DNA of 64,000 nucleotides. Source: Glutamicibacter sp. B1. Lineage in GTDB: Bacteria; Actinomycetota; Actinomycetes; Actinomycetales; Micrococcaceae. The stretch spans positions 3,348,001 to 3,412,000 of the forward strand of contig NZ_CP125942.1 in the NCBI RefSeq assembly GCF_039602135.1, written 5' to 3'. Position numbers and translations under genes: made by a program. Below the pieces are notes generated by a model, which ran no database searches, was not told the DNA's origin, and was given only the letters and a program-made list of their open reading frames with translations. How positions within the stretch are numbered: the first letter of the stretch is position 1; each line of letters starts with the position of its first letter. Shown here piece by piece: positions 35,160-43,507 of this stretch.

Positions 35160-36694
35160 GCGTTCACCTCTTCGAGTGGGTTTTGAGCAGCTTGCCCGCT
35201 GGAAGCCAACTGCAAAATCTTTTCGGTACTCGCCTGGCCAGCTGGTAGTTCGGCGATGATACGCCCGCGATAAAGCACCAGTACCCTATCGGCGAGCCCC
35301 ACAACTTCTTCCAGATCCACACTGACCACCAGCGCCGCGGCCCCGTCCTGAGCCAATTGGGAAATTTGCGCATAAATATGTGCGCGACTTCCGACATCCA
35401 CACCGGAGGTTGGCTGGTCTAAGACCAGCACGTCGGACCCCTTGGCCAACCATCGGGCCAAGACGCTCTTCTGTTGGTTACCGCCAGATAGACCGGAGGC
35501 TACTGCTTCAACATTGGCCGGGCGGATATCTAGACGTTGCACCAGTTCCTTGGACACCTCGCGTTCTTTGCTCGGATCGAGCAGGCCAAGTCGGCGGCCC
35601 AGTTTGCGTAGGCTTGCGGCGGCAATATTTTCGCGCACCGTATTGCGCAAGAAGATGCCATCTTGGTGCCGGTTCGACGGGACGTAGGCTCCAGAGCGGG
35701 AGACAAAATCAGCGGCAGAAGTGACCGCTTTGCCATGTAATAGCGCGGAGCCTGTGTGTGCAAGGTTGCCGGTAACGGCATCGGCCAGCACCTCAATTCC
35801 CGACCCCAGTAGTCCTGTGACTGCGACGATTTCGCCAGGCGCCACCGTGAGGTTGATTCCGTTGAGCTTTCCCTGCACCGATAGTTCAGCTAATTCAAGT
35901 ACCGGGGCATCAGCACTGGTTGATGCCCGAGTTCTCTGGTGTGAAAACTCATTAACTTGGTTACCGAGCATCAGCCCGATGACATCTTCAATGCTGTCTC
36001 CGGCCGCGAAACTTGCATCACCGACATTTTTGCCATTGCGTAGCACCGTAATTCGGTCGGTGATCGATTGCAGTTCTTGTAGGTAGTGGGAGATGAAAAT
36101 AATTCCCACGCCCTGATCGCGCAGGTGTCGGACGGTGCCGAAGAGTTGTTCTACTTCTTCGTTGGCCAAGGGCGCTGTTGGTTCATCTAGGATCAGTACC
36201 TTGGGTTCAGCTAGCACGGCCCGGGCAATTTGGATGAGCTGCTGCTGGGCGACGCTGAGCTCATCAACAAACGCTGCAGCATCCAATTCTTGTCCGGTGG
36301 TGCGCAGGATGTCGGCACGTGCTGCTGCCTGCACTTTGCGCTCGTTACGCCACAGCCCAGCACTCTTCGACGTGCCAAGGTACAACTGTTCGGCAACGGT
36401 CAGACGGCCAGCCAAATGGCGGTCCTGGTGAATGACTTCAATACCCAGCGCTTCGGCATCGGCTGGGCGGCGAATGGACACTACCTTGCCAGCAAGTTCT
36501 ATCTCTCCGGAGTCTAGAGTGTATAAACCGGTGAGGATTTTGATCAGTGTGGACTTCCCTGCACCGTTTTCACCTACGAGGCCCAAGACTTCTCCGGCTC
36601 GAAGTTTCAGCTCTACTTTTTCAAGCACGCTCACGGTACCAAAGGATTTGTTGATACCGCGCATGTTCAGCAGTTCATTAGATCCCGTTGTCAT
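35156..36694 (-). CDS. Ribose-type ABC transporter ATPase with two nucleotide-binding domains
   Basis: A 512-residue RbsA/MglA-like protein with two ATPase domains. Domain 1 has Walker A GENGAGKSTLIKIL, the signature LSVAQQQLIQIARAVL and Walker B VLILDEPTAPL. Domain 2 has a degenerate A-loop (GLLGSGIEVLADAV), the signature LSGGNQQKSVLARWL and VLVLDQPTSGVDVG. The weaker second Walker A is normal for the family. It overlaps the binding-protein gene by 17 bases and the first permease by four. Confidence 0.94.
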   Translation of the reverse strand: MTTGSNELLNMRGINKSFGTVSVLEKVELKLRAGEVLGLVGENGAGKSTLIKILTGLYTLDSGEIELAGKVVSIRRPADAEALGIEVIHQDRHLAGRLTVAEQLYLGTSKSAGLWRNERKVQAAARADILRTTGQELDAAAFVDELSVAQQQLIQIARAVLAEPKVLILDEPTAPLANEEVEQLFGTVRHLRDQGVGIIFISHYLQELQSITDRITVLRNGKNVGDASFAAGDSIEDVIGLMLGNQVNEFSHQRTRASTSADAPVLELAELSVQGKLNGINLTVAPGEIVAVTGLLGSGIEVLADAVTGNLAHTGSALLHGKAVTSAADFVSRSGAYVPSNRHQDGIFLRNTVRENIAAASLRKLGRRLGLLDPSKEREVSKELVQRLDIRPANVEAVASGLSGGNQQKSVLARWLAKGSDVLVLDQPTSGVDVGSRAHIYAQISQLAQDGAAALVVSVDLEEVVGLADRVLVLYRGRIIAELPAGQASTEKILQLASSGQAAQNPLEEVNA

Positions 36695-37718
36695 TGCGCA
36701 CCTGATTCACATTGTCCTTGTCAACAAAAATCGGCTCGGCGTAGCTGGTGGCTGGTACCTTGTCGGTTTGCCCGTCGAGGAAGAGCGCGATGTTTGTGGC
36801 CGAGGTGGCCGCAATTTGCTTGGTGGGCTGAGCAACGGTGAACTGATATGAGCTCTGTGGATCTGCGATGAGGTCCAAGGCTCCGGGCTCTGCGTCCACG
36901 CCGTACAACTTGATGTCGTTATCTGTCGGGTCGATGGCCTGCGCGGCACCGATCAGTGGCATGTCCCAGCAAGACCAGATCGCGTCGACTTCACCTTCCG
37001 GTAGCCTGCGCAGTTGATCCTGAATCTGGTTCTTGGCATCTTCGATCGTGCCTTCGTACTTGTCCTGTAGCTCAGGGGTGATCTTCTCAATGTTTGGGTA
37101 GTCTTCCAGCACCAGATTCAGACTGTTGTAGCGAATACGGCACGGAGTCACACCGGGGAAGCCGTTAAAGACGAGAATCTTGCCTTTGCCATGTAGATCT
37201 TCAGCCATGGTGCGCGCCAGCGTGGTGCCGACATTCCAGTTGTCGCTGGTGACGTTGTTCTTGGAGTATTCGCTCTGGAAATCGATGGTGAACAGTGGGA
37301 TACCGGCCGCATCTACCTTGGCCAGCGCAGGGGTTAATGTCTGGGCGTCGCCCAAGATGACCACGATGGCATCTGGTGATTGGGTAATCAGGTTTTCGAC
37401 ATCAGAGACGTGTTTTTCGTCTTTTGCTTCGGCCTGGGTGGCAATCACTTCGCCACCGAGTTCTTTGACCCGTTCTTGGATCTGCTGATACACCACGCGC
37501 GAGTAGTCGTGCAGGATGTCCTTGGCAGCAATTCCGACTTTTTTACCTTCGAGTGACGGCACATCGTTCAGTGACTGTTCCGTTTGTGGGGTGGTGTTTT
37601 GCGCCGCTACCGGTGCCACGTCAGGTCGTGGTTCCTTGAGCGAGCAACCGGTCAGCAGTGTTGCTGCTGCCATGGTTACTGCCAATAATTTCAGGGTGTT
37701 CGGGCGAGTGCGAGTCAT
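36678..37718 (-). CDS. CUT2 ABC transporter substrate-binding lipoprotein, first gene of the riboswitch operon
   Basis: A 346-residue periplasmic-binding-protein-like lipoprotein (Peripla_BP_4). The signal peptide (LKLLAVTMAAATLLTGCS) includes the lipobox LTGC. Core segments are GKKVGIAAKDILHDYSRVVY, SPDAIVVILGDAQTLTPALA and DAIWSCWDMPLIGAAQAIDP. The start at 37718 has GAGAGGGACGGC before the ATG. It is the promoter-proximal gene of the operon running to 31616 and is preceded by a SAM-I riboswitch. A TCCCTC stretch upstream can pair with GAGGGA of its ribosome site. Confidence 0.92.
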   Translation of the reverse strand: MTRTRPNTLKLLAVTMAAATLLTGCSLKEPRPDVAPVAAQNTTPQTEQSLNDVPSLEGKKVGIAAKDILHDYSRVVYQQIQERVKELGGEVIATQAEAKDEKHVSDVENLITQSPDAIVVILGDAQTLTPALAKVDAAGIPLFTIDFQSEYSKNNVTSDNWNVGTTLARTMAEDLHGKGKILVFNGFPGVTPCRIRYNSLNLVLEDYPNIEKITPELQDKYEGTIEDAKNQIQDQLRRLPEGEVDAIWSCWDMPLIGAAQAIDPTDNDIKLYGVDAEPGALDLIADPQSSYQFTVAQPTKQIAATSATNIALFLDGQTDKVPATSYAEPIFVDKDNVNQVRNDNGI

Positions 37719-37789
37719 GCCGTCCCTCTCTTAGACATAGTGAACCGAGGGATCCCGAACTCAAAGTTGCGCTTCGCTACCCGGGAATT

Positions 37790-37874
37790 CCATCGCTCCT
37801 GGCGTTAGCACTTTCTGCGGGTTGCAGACTTGCTGCGGCGTCACGGAGCCAGGTCTCTCAGCCGCTCTGGATGG
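37790..37874 (-). promoter_or_regulatory. SAM-I (S-box) riboswitch upstream of the CUT2 transporter operon
   Basis: The minus strand reads CCATCCAGAGCGGCTGAGAG, then ACCTGGCTCCGTGACGCCGC, the P3 hairpin CTGC/GCAG, AAAGTGCTAACGCCAGGAGC, and closes with GATGG (P1). It is highly similar to the aptamer at 31401. Downstream, GGGATCCCTCGG may shift between pairing states and cover the GAGGGA ribosome site, suggesting translational control. Confidence 0.9.
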
Positions 37875-38143
37875 GTATTCTTCGAGTTAAACATCGATCC
37901 GATGGGCGTGCCATTAACGCGTCACCGGAGGGAACAAAGCGTCAGAACTCTTCACAAAACACGGGTTCATCCGGCCAAAAACGGTGTCAGAAGTGCCGGA
38001 GTCACGTCATATTTCCGCATATTAAGCTCTGCGGATGAGTTGCACGTCTAACTGCACTGTTCAGTTTTCGTAACAGGACGGGTGTTGAGAAATATGGCCA
38101 CTGTATAGACTGAATACAAAGTCACCATCTAAGGGAAATTTCA

Positions 38144-38509
38144 ATGGACCCAATGAACACCATCAGTCTGATGTTTGGGCTGGTCATACTGACCGTGACC
38201 GCCAGCATTTTGGCTCCGATGACTGCCTCGGGCCAGCTCAAACGCAACACTGCGGTAGGCATCAAAACCCGTCACACCTTATCGAGTGATGAAGCGTGGT
38301 TGGCTGCTCACCGCCATGCCGCACCCACGCTCAGAATGACAGCGTGGATTGGATGGGTACTGTTGGCCATCGCCGCAGTTCTTTGCTTTATGCAGAAATT
38401 CCCGTGGGCGCTGACCGTGACCGCTGTCGGCTTCTGCCTCAGTCTTTTGCTTTTGCTCGTGGCAGGATTCCGCGCCAATAAGATTGCCAAGCAGTACCCG
38501 AGTAGTTAG
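38144..38509 (+). CDS. SdpI-family small membrane protein
   Basis: A 121-residue protein with three membrane helices (about 6-25, 60-80, 85-105) and the SdpI C-terminal signature LKRNTAVGIKTRHTLSSDEA then WLAAHRHAAP. SdpI in Bacillus gives immunity to a secreted toxin, but most homologues are uncharacterised. Its ATG follows AAGGGAAATTTCA. The 254 bases upstream, to the riboswitch, hold its promoter and no other gene. No toxin gene is adjacent, so an immunity role is unsupported here. Confidence 0.82.
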   Translation: MDPMNTISLMFGLVILTVTASILAPMTASGQLKRNTAVGIKTRHTLSSDEAWLAAHRHAAPTLRMTAWIGWVLLAIAAVLCFMQKFPWALTVTAVGFCLSLLLLLVAGFRANKIAKQYPSS

Positions 38510-38583
38510 TCGCTAGTGTCTCTCGTGGCGAAGATTCGGCCGCGAAGGATCAAAAATATCCATCTGCCAACAGGCTAGTTGCA

Positions 38584-39657
38584 TTAGAAGATCTGTAATT
38601 GCCCCAAGGCAACTCGCGCATAAATCGCGTGCTGTAGGCGTAACGATTCACTGGTGAGGCGCGTATCCACACCGGTGACCTGCCCGATACGCTCCAGCCT
38701 CTGCATCAGCGTATTGCGGTGAATGTGTAAAATCTCGGCCGCTTGAGACATCGAAGCAACGCTTGCCACCACCAAGAGGGTTTTTGCTTGTTCTTGATTC
38801 AATTCCTGCGCAGGCATCGCAAGATATTTGAGGTTAGATACCGGTGTGCGGGCGATAGCCACCGCGATCTCTTCAGTCCACAGTTCACGATGCCCCTGAT
38901 CTGGAATCAGTTCAGGACGTGCCACCAAGGTGCGCAATACTTCCGCCCGGGCCAAGAGCTCACCGACATCTGCCATCCCCGGGCCGCCAAGATACCGATC
39001 ATCGGGTCCAACAACGCTTTGGCCATGATCTTCACTAGCCTTGCGAAGTCTCCACCTCGCGCCAAACAACGTCACCCAAGAGGTACTTACCCCTTGGGTT
39101 CCTGGCTGTGCAAAGGCTGACTCTTGCCCTGCCGCTTGTCCTTTGCCGACTAGACACACTTCCAAGTGCAGGTGCCCGCTGAGCCCATGTGCCTGAAGCA
39201 TCCGGCCAATGATTTCCGGTGCGACATTCCCGGCGAGCAAGGCGGAAAGAATATCCCTGGCTTCGGCTGCCCGGCGAGCGCTACGCGAATGCTCACGTTC
39301 TTGGGCGACCAGCAGTTGCACGGTCAGCGCAATCAGCTCAGCTAGTGGTTCCACCTCATGGGGTGCACCGGTAAGTCCAATGACTCCACACACGCGGTCA
39401 TTAATCTTCAGCGGAAGATTCACCCCGGGCTGGGTCCCGGCGGTTTCATCGCCGTGAGTGACTCGGATGACCCGCTGGTCTCGAAGCACTTCAAGGCTTC
39501 CTGCGTGCAACGTTCCGATGCGCGAGCTATCACTGGAGGCGATGATTATTCCATGCTCATTCATGATGTTCACATGGCGATTAATCGTTGGTGAAATGGT
39601 GTCGACAACCTTTTGCGCTAGTGCGCTGGCTAGTCGTGGTTGCTCCATTTCGCTCAT
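38584..39657 (-). CDS. CdaR-like sugar-diacid regulator (PucR-type HTH)
   Basis: A 357-residue regulator. The N-terminal diacid-recognition domain (residues 1-135: MEQPRLASALAQKVVDTISP, INDRVCGVIGLTGAPHEVEP) is followed by a C-terminal PucR-type helix-turn-helix (SMSQAAEILHIHRNTLMQRL, ERIGQVTGVD). CdaR proteins sense glycerate or related diacids and activate glycerate/glucarate genes. A glycerate kinase gene lies 1.9 kb upstream on the same strand and is the obvious target, although other genes separate them. Confidence 0.92.
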   Translation of the reverse strand: MSEMEQPRLASALAQKVVDTISPTINRHVNIMNEHGIIIASSDSSRIGTLHAGSLEVLRDQRVIRVTHGDETAGTQPGVNLPLKINDRVCGVIGLTGAPHEVEPLAELIALTVQLLVAQEREHSRSARRAAEARDILSALLAGNVAPEIIGRMLQAHGLSGHLHLEVCLVGKGQAAGQESAFAQPGTQGVSTSWVTLFGARWRLRKASEDHGQSVVGPDDRYLGGPGMADVGELLARAEVLRTLVARPELIPDQGHRELWTEEIAVAIARTPVSNLKYLAMPAQELNQEQAKTLLVVASVASMSQAAEILHIHRNTLMQRLERIGQVTGVDTRLTSESLRLQHAIYARVALGQLQIF

Positions 39658-39796
39658 GAAGTCATCCTAGCTTCCTGCCCCAAAAACATGGAGGACTCAC
39701 CGCGACGCGCATCAAGGTTTCGCACTTTCGTCCTTCACCTTGCCGCTGGATGATGTTAGGCTCACCCCAGTCAAGTATCGCAAGGAAAGGTTCACC

Positions 39797-39991
39797 ATGA
39801 GTTCGGCGATCAGTTACTTAACCGGGGGTTTCCTTGTCTCCTTGCTCGTATCGCTCAACATGACCTGGCACCAGCGTTTACCTGGACTACTTGGCCCTGT
39901 ACTGATCGCGGTGTGCCTGGCGGGGTTAGTTGCCTGCCGTATCTATACCGCCAAGAACCAACCCCACTGGCAGGATCCACGCGAAGTTTAG
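39797..39991 (+). CDS. Small two-helix membrane protein
   Basis: A 64-residue protein with two hydrophobic helices (about 4-22 and 28-47) and a polar tail. The ATG at 39797 has a clear ribosome site (AAGGAAAGG). An upstream extension of the frame to 39740 lacks support. Its stop overlaps the convergent lipoprotein gene. No family was recognised. Confidence 0.65.
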   Translation: MSSAISYLTGGFLVSLLVSLNMTWHQRLPGLLGPVLIAVCLAGLVACRIYTAKNQPHWQDPREV

Positions 39992-40524
39992 GCTGCGTCG
40001 CGCTCGCGCTGCACTGCTTGAACCGTGTTGGTGGTGTCCGGGGCAAAGGCGTATAACTTTCCATCTGCCACGTGCACCCAGAAACGACCGCAGAGGTCGG
40101 TTGTTTGGTTCTCAGCGTTTTCTGGCCACCAGTCAGCTTCGAGAGTTCTGGTTGACGAGATTTCTTTCGCCTCAAAGTTTTTGGTTCGCGAATCCGAGGC
40201 GTAGGCCTTCTTCAGCTCTGCTTCCGATGGCTTGCCAACGGTGTTCAGTGCTAGACATTTATCGCTTGGCACGTCTGCGCTGTAGTCCATCACAAAGATT
40301 CTTTCCATCCCCGTATTGCGCTGCATCAGCTTGATGTTGCTTCCGCCTTCTGGCACCCAATTGGGCAGTAGTCCGGAGGAAACAGCCTCTTGGGAAGACT
40401 TGGCAGTCTTTTCAGTGGATTCATCATATTTGTCCGTCATGAGGTCTGAAACGGAACAACCGGAGAGCGCCAAGGCCATGGGTGCGGCGAATAATGCGGT
40501 GGCGACATACTTTTTCTTGATCAT
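39988..40524 (-). CDS. Putative lipoprotein of unknown function
   Basis: A 178-residue protein with a lipoprotein signal peptide (MIKKKYVATALFAAPMALAL, then SGC). The mature part is about 155 residues with two further Cys residues (DKCLAL, TDLCGR) that could form a disulfide. No domain was recognised. The start at 40524 is chosen for the signal peptide; the frame is open to 40596. Confidence 0.75.
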   Translation of the reverse strand: MIKKKYVATALFAAPMALALSGCSVSDLMTDKYDESTEKTAKSSQEAVSSGLLPNWVPEGGSNIKLMQRNTGMERIFVMDYSADVPSDKCLALNTVGKPSEAELKKAYASDSRTKNFEAKEISSTRTLEADWWPENAENQTTDLCGRFWVHVADGKLYAFAPDTTNTVQAVQRERDAA

Positions 40525-40682
40525 GATTCCATCGTAGAAATCGACCGCCACTAGGCACATCGTCTTCCTGTTGGAAAAGATCGCGCTACGCTTCATCCCC
40601 TCGGTGGAGCAGTGCTCAACATTTCTCCTACTTCACCGCCTAAACTGACAGCATCGACGTCTCGTTCCAGGAGTGATCACCC

Positions 40683-41525
40683 ATGGCGCCCACCGAAAAG
40701 ATTGCCGTCACCGGCTCCACCGGGGCGCTCGGCTCCCTCGTTGCCCACGAACTGGCAGACCGGCGCATCCCGCAGCGGCTCTTGGTCCGCGACACATCCC
40801 GGGCGCCGAAACTCCCAGAAGCTACAGCCCACAAGTTCGACTATGCAGATGCCTCCACCAGTACCAAAGCTTTAGAAGGTATTGAGGTGCTCTTTATGAT
40901 TTCCGCCCCGGAGAGTGAGCACCGCATTCAACTTCACACCAGCTTCATCGATGCAGCGCGTGCCGCCGGGGTGAAGCACATTGTTTACACCTCTTTCACC
41001 GGCGCAGCACCAGATGCTGAATTCACGCTGGCCCGCGAACACTTCGCCACCGAAGAGTACTTGCGAACTTCCGGGATGCACTTCACCTTTTTGCGCGACA
41101 GCTTCTACCAGGATTTTTTGCCGGCCTTGGTAGGAGACGACGGAGTCATCCGCGGACCTGCTGGCGATGGACATTTCGCGCCGGTGGCCCGAGCAGACGT
41201 GGCACGTACCGCCGCCACCATTCTGGCTTCGCCTTCCGAACACGCCAGCGCCACCTATGAGCTGACGGGACCGCATTCCCTGAGCATGCATGATGTGGCA
41301 CAGATCCTCAGTGCCGCACGGGAGCAAAGCATTACCTTCCACAACGAAACCATCGAAGAGGCCTATGCTTCGCGCTCCAGTTATGGTGCACCGCAGTGGC
41401 AGCTTGATGCGTGGGTGAGCACCTATACCGCGATTGCCAGTAATTCCATGGCCAAGGTCAGCGACCACATTGAGATCATCACCGGGGCCGCTCCCCGTTC
41501 CTTCGCTGACTACCTGCGCAAATAG
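40683..41525 (+). CDS. NmrA/QorB-like NAD(P)-binding oxidoreductase
   Basis: A 280-residue atypical short-chain dehydrogenase of the NmrA/QorB group. The Rossmann glycine motif is VTGSTGALGSLVAHEL. Further family segments are KHIVYTSFTGAAPDAEFTLA, HFTFLRDSFYQDFLPAL and a C-terminal LSMHDVAQILSAAREQSI. Such enzymes are quinone reductases or redox-sensing proteins. The end overlaps the convergent glycerate kinase by 16 bases. Confidence 0.88.
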   Translation: MAPTEKIAVTGSTGALGSLVAHELADRRIPQRLLVRDTSRAPKLPEATAHKFDYADASTSTKALEGIEVLFMISAPESEHRIQLHTSFIDAARAAGVKHIVYTSFTGAAPDAEFTLAREHFATEEYLRTSGMHFTFLRDSFYQDFLPALVGDDGVIRGPAGDGHFAPVARADVARTAATILASPSEHASATYELTGPHSLSMHDVAQILSAAREQSITFHNETIEEAYASRSSYGAPQWQLDAWVSTYTAIASNSMAKVSDHIEIITGAAPRSFADYLRK

Positions 41526-42691
41526 GTGCGCATGACGCTAAAGGCGGTGCGTTCGATCAGTTCTGGGGCCTGATCCGACAGTTGCTCTAGGCTCGCTGGC
41601 TCGGAAGCAATGGAGTAGGCCGCCAGGATCCCCGCCTGATCAAGCTCCTGATCGCTCAATGCAACCGATCCGGCCACCACGATCACCTCGGTCGCTTCAC
41701 CCGCCGCCTGAAGTACCCCGCACACCACTTTGCCGTTCAGGGATTGACTGTCCAGGCGTCCCTCACCGGTAAGGACCAGATCCGCGGCACCTAAGATGCG
41801 GTGCGCGTCGAGCACCTGCGCCACCAACTCCCATCCGGGGGTCAGCTCCACTTGGAAGTACGAGGCCAGGCAGATCGCCAAACCACCAGCGGCACCCATC
41901 CCAGGCTGTTCCTTGAGTGTCCTTCCGGTATCTGCTTCAAGTACCTGGGCCAACGTGGCTAACCCACGATCTAGCACCTGCACCTGCTGGGCCAAAGCCC
42001 CCTTCTGCGGACCAAACACCGCCGCCGCTCCCTGGTCCCCGAGCAAAGGATTGGTGACATCGCAGGCGATCTGCCACTGCACTTTTGCTGCTCTTGGATC
42101 CAAATTGGAAACGTCAATTTTTGCCAGCTTTTCCAACGCACCACCACCTGGTGGCAGTTCTTCTCCATGCTCATCCAGGAACGTGGCGCCCAGCGCGCTG
42201 AGCAATCCGGTACCGCCATCGGTGGTGGCTGAGCCGCCGAGGCACAAGATGATCTGTTGCACCCCGAGGTCTAGGGCTCGTAATACCAGAGGGCCGAGCC
42301 CCGCGGTACTAGCGTCTAAGGGTTTGCGTGGCACATCGCTGACCTGTGGCAGGCCGGCTGCTTCGGCGGCTTCCACAACAGCGATCTTCTGGTCCTTGGA
42401 TAATCCCAGTCGTGAGGTGACCGGGCGGCCGAGCGCGTCGGTGGTTTCCACGGTGATTGCTTCGGTGCCCCACGCATCGATTAGTGCTTCTAAGGTTCCT
42501 TCGCCACCATCGGCAAAGGGCAGCGCGGTGATTTCAATCTGCTGGTTGCGGCTCTTCGCCGCCTTAGATACTCCCTGTGCCAAAGCTTGTGCCACTTCGC
42601 TGGCTCGGGCGCTGCCTTTAAAGGAGTCAGGAACGATCGCTACGCGCAGCAGGTCATGATCTGCTCGGATCATTTTCTGTTCAGAAGTCAT
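41510..42691 (-). CDS. Glycerate kinase (GlxK/GarK type)
   Basis: A 393-residue glycerate kinase, phosphorylating glycerate to 2-phosphoglycerate. It opens with LRVAIVPDSFKGSARASEVA and holds LPFADGGEGTLEALIDAWG, the catalytic region LCLGGSATTDGGTGLLSALG, and ADLVLTGEGRLDSQSLNGK, all hallmarks of the family. The start at 42691 (MTSEQK) follows GGGAAAC; an upstream ATG at 42718 is less likely. It may be controlled by the CdaR-like regulator at 38584. Confidence 0.93.
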   Translation of the reverse strand: MTSEQKMIRADHDLLRVAIVPDSFKGSARASEVAQALAQGVSKAAKSRNQQIEITALPFADGGEGTLEALIDAWGTEAITVETTDALGRPVTSRLGLSKDQKIAVVEAAEAAGLPQVSDVPRKPLDASTAGLGPLVLRALDLGVQQIILCLGGSATTDGGTGLLSALGATFLDEHGEELPPGGGALEKLAKIDVSNLDPRAAKVQWQIACDVTNPLLGDQGAAAVFGPQKGALAQQVQVLDRGLATLAQVLEADTGRTLKEQPGMGAAGGLAICLASYFQVELTPGWELVAQVLDAHRILGAADLVLTGEGRLDSQSLNGKVVCGVLQAAGEATEVIVVAGSVALSDQELDQAGILAAYSIASEPASLEQLSDQAPELIERTAFSVMRTYLRR

Positions 42692-42880
42692 GTTTCCCAG
42701 CTTAGGGAACTGGGCCAATGACGCCTATGGTCAATTGCCCGGAGTTCGCGAGGGAAAAGTGGTACGGCTATGTGCATCTGGCCTTGGCAGGTACGAGCAG
42801 ATCTTTGAAGCAATTTTTAAAGCATGAGAAACGTGAAGCTGAACCAAAGGGATGGCACAGAAAGCGTGGGTAGTGTTTAA

Positions 42881-42910
42881 AACACCTCATGAAGGTGCGA
42901 GTGATGATCG
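42881..42910 (+). ncRNA. Copy B of the four-copy conserved leader/sRNA-like element
   Basis: AACACCTCATGAAGGTGCGA followed by GTGATGATCG. CACCT and AGGTG can pair around CATGA; compared with copies C and D the outer T-G pair is here A-T/C-G compatible. A promoter-like TAGTGTTTAAAA lies immediately upstream and a terminator immediately downstream. Both neighbouring genes (glycerate kinase and MarR) are on the minus strand, so this plus-strand unit would need its own promoter, which favours a free-standing small RNA. Confidence 0.65.
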
Positions 42911-42911
42911 T

Positions 42912-42948
42912 AAGAATTCCCGTTGGATATTGCCCAACGGGAATTCTT
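42912..42948. terminator. Hairpin after copy B, also downstream of marR
   Basis: AAGAATTCCCGTTGG (42912-42926) is the exact reverse complement of CCAACGGGAATTCTT (42934-42948), a 15-base stem with a 7-base loop. On the minus strand it ends TTCTTACG and may also terminate the MarR gene. Confidence 0.8.
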
Positions 42949-42966
42949 CGTTAATCAGCTTCTGCA

Positions 42967-43437
42967 TTACTCAGCCTTGAGACCTCGTCGCATCTGGCTA
43001 TAGTCCTCAATGTCGTTATTAAAGCGGTGAAGAAGATGCGCGAACTGGTCAATGTCCTTGGCGCTCCAGTCCCCCATAATCTGCTCAAGCGCATCAATGG
43101 AGGTACCTCGGGCGTCGGCTAACTGTTCGTTTCCATAGCGGGTCAGTGCGATCTTGCGCGCGACGTGCCCTTCTGGGTCGGGGATGCGTTCGAGGTACCC
43201 GTCCTTGATGGCCACCGTCACCTGGCGTTGCAGGGTTGAGCTGTCGAGGCGCAGGGCGTGGCTCAATTCGGCAATAGACATCGGGCCGGAGCCATCTATG
43301 CGGCTCATGATCAGGTACACGCTGCGATCCATGCCGCTGGAGTGGCGGTGTTGGGCGATGGTGTAGCGGCTGAGCAACATTTGCTCGTACTCAATATCCG
43401 CGATGCGGCTCTTTGATCCGGTTTTTCCTTCTGGCAT
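42967..43437 (-). CDS. MarR-family regulator of the adjacent MFS pump
   Basis: A 156-residue MarR-type winged-helix protein: MSIAELSHALRLDSSTLQRQ is the recognition region and DGYLERIPDPEGHVARKIAL the wing. It is divergent from the MFS transporter, and a perfect palindrome (ATATGTAT-G-ATACATAT) lies between them, so it likely represses both until a toxic ligand binds. Confidence 0.9.
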   Translation of the reverse strand: MPEGKTGSKSRIADIEYEQMLLSRYTIAQHRHSSGMDRSVYLIMSRIDGSGPMSIAELSHALRLDSSTLQRQVTVAIKDGYLERIPDPEGHVARKIALTRYGNEQLADARGTSIDALEQIMGDWSAKDIDQFAHLLHRFNNDIEDYSQMRRGLKAE

Positions 43438-43455
43438 TTTTCCATCTTAACCCTG

Positions 43456-43472
43456 ATATGTATGATACATAT
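43456..43472. promoter_or_regulatory. MarR operator palindrome
   Basis: ATATGTAT-G-ATACATAT is a perfect 8+1+8 inverted repeat in the 70-base gap between the divergent marR-type and MFS genes, overlapping the likely promoters of both. The dimensions fit a MarR dimer site. Confidence 0.78.
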
Positions 43473-43507
43473 TGTATGTAACTTACACATTCACTCGAAG
43501 GTTCCCA

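Noticed and set aside
38144..38509. SdpI-type immunity function against a toxin
   Set aside because: No toxin or maturation gene is adjacent; most SdpI homologues have no known toxin.
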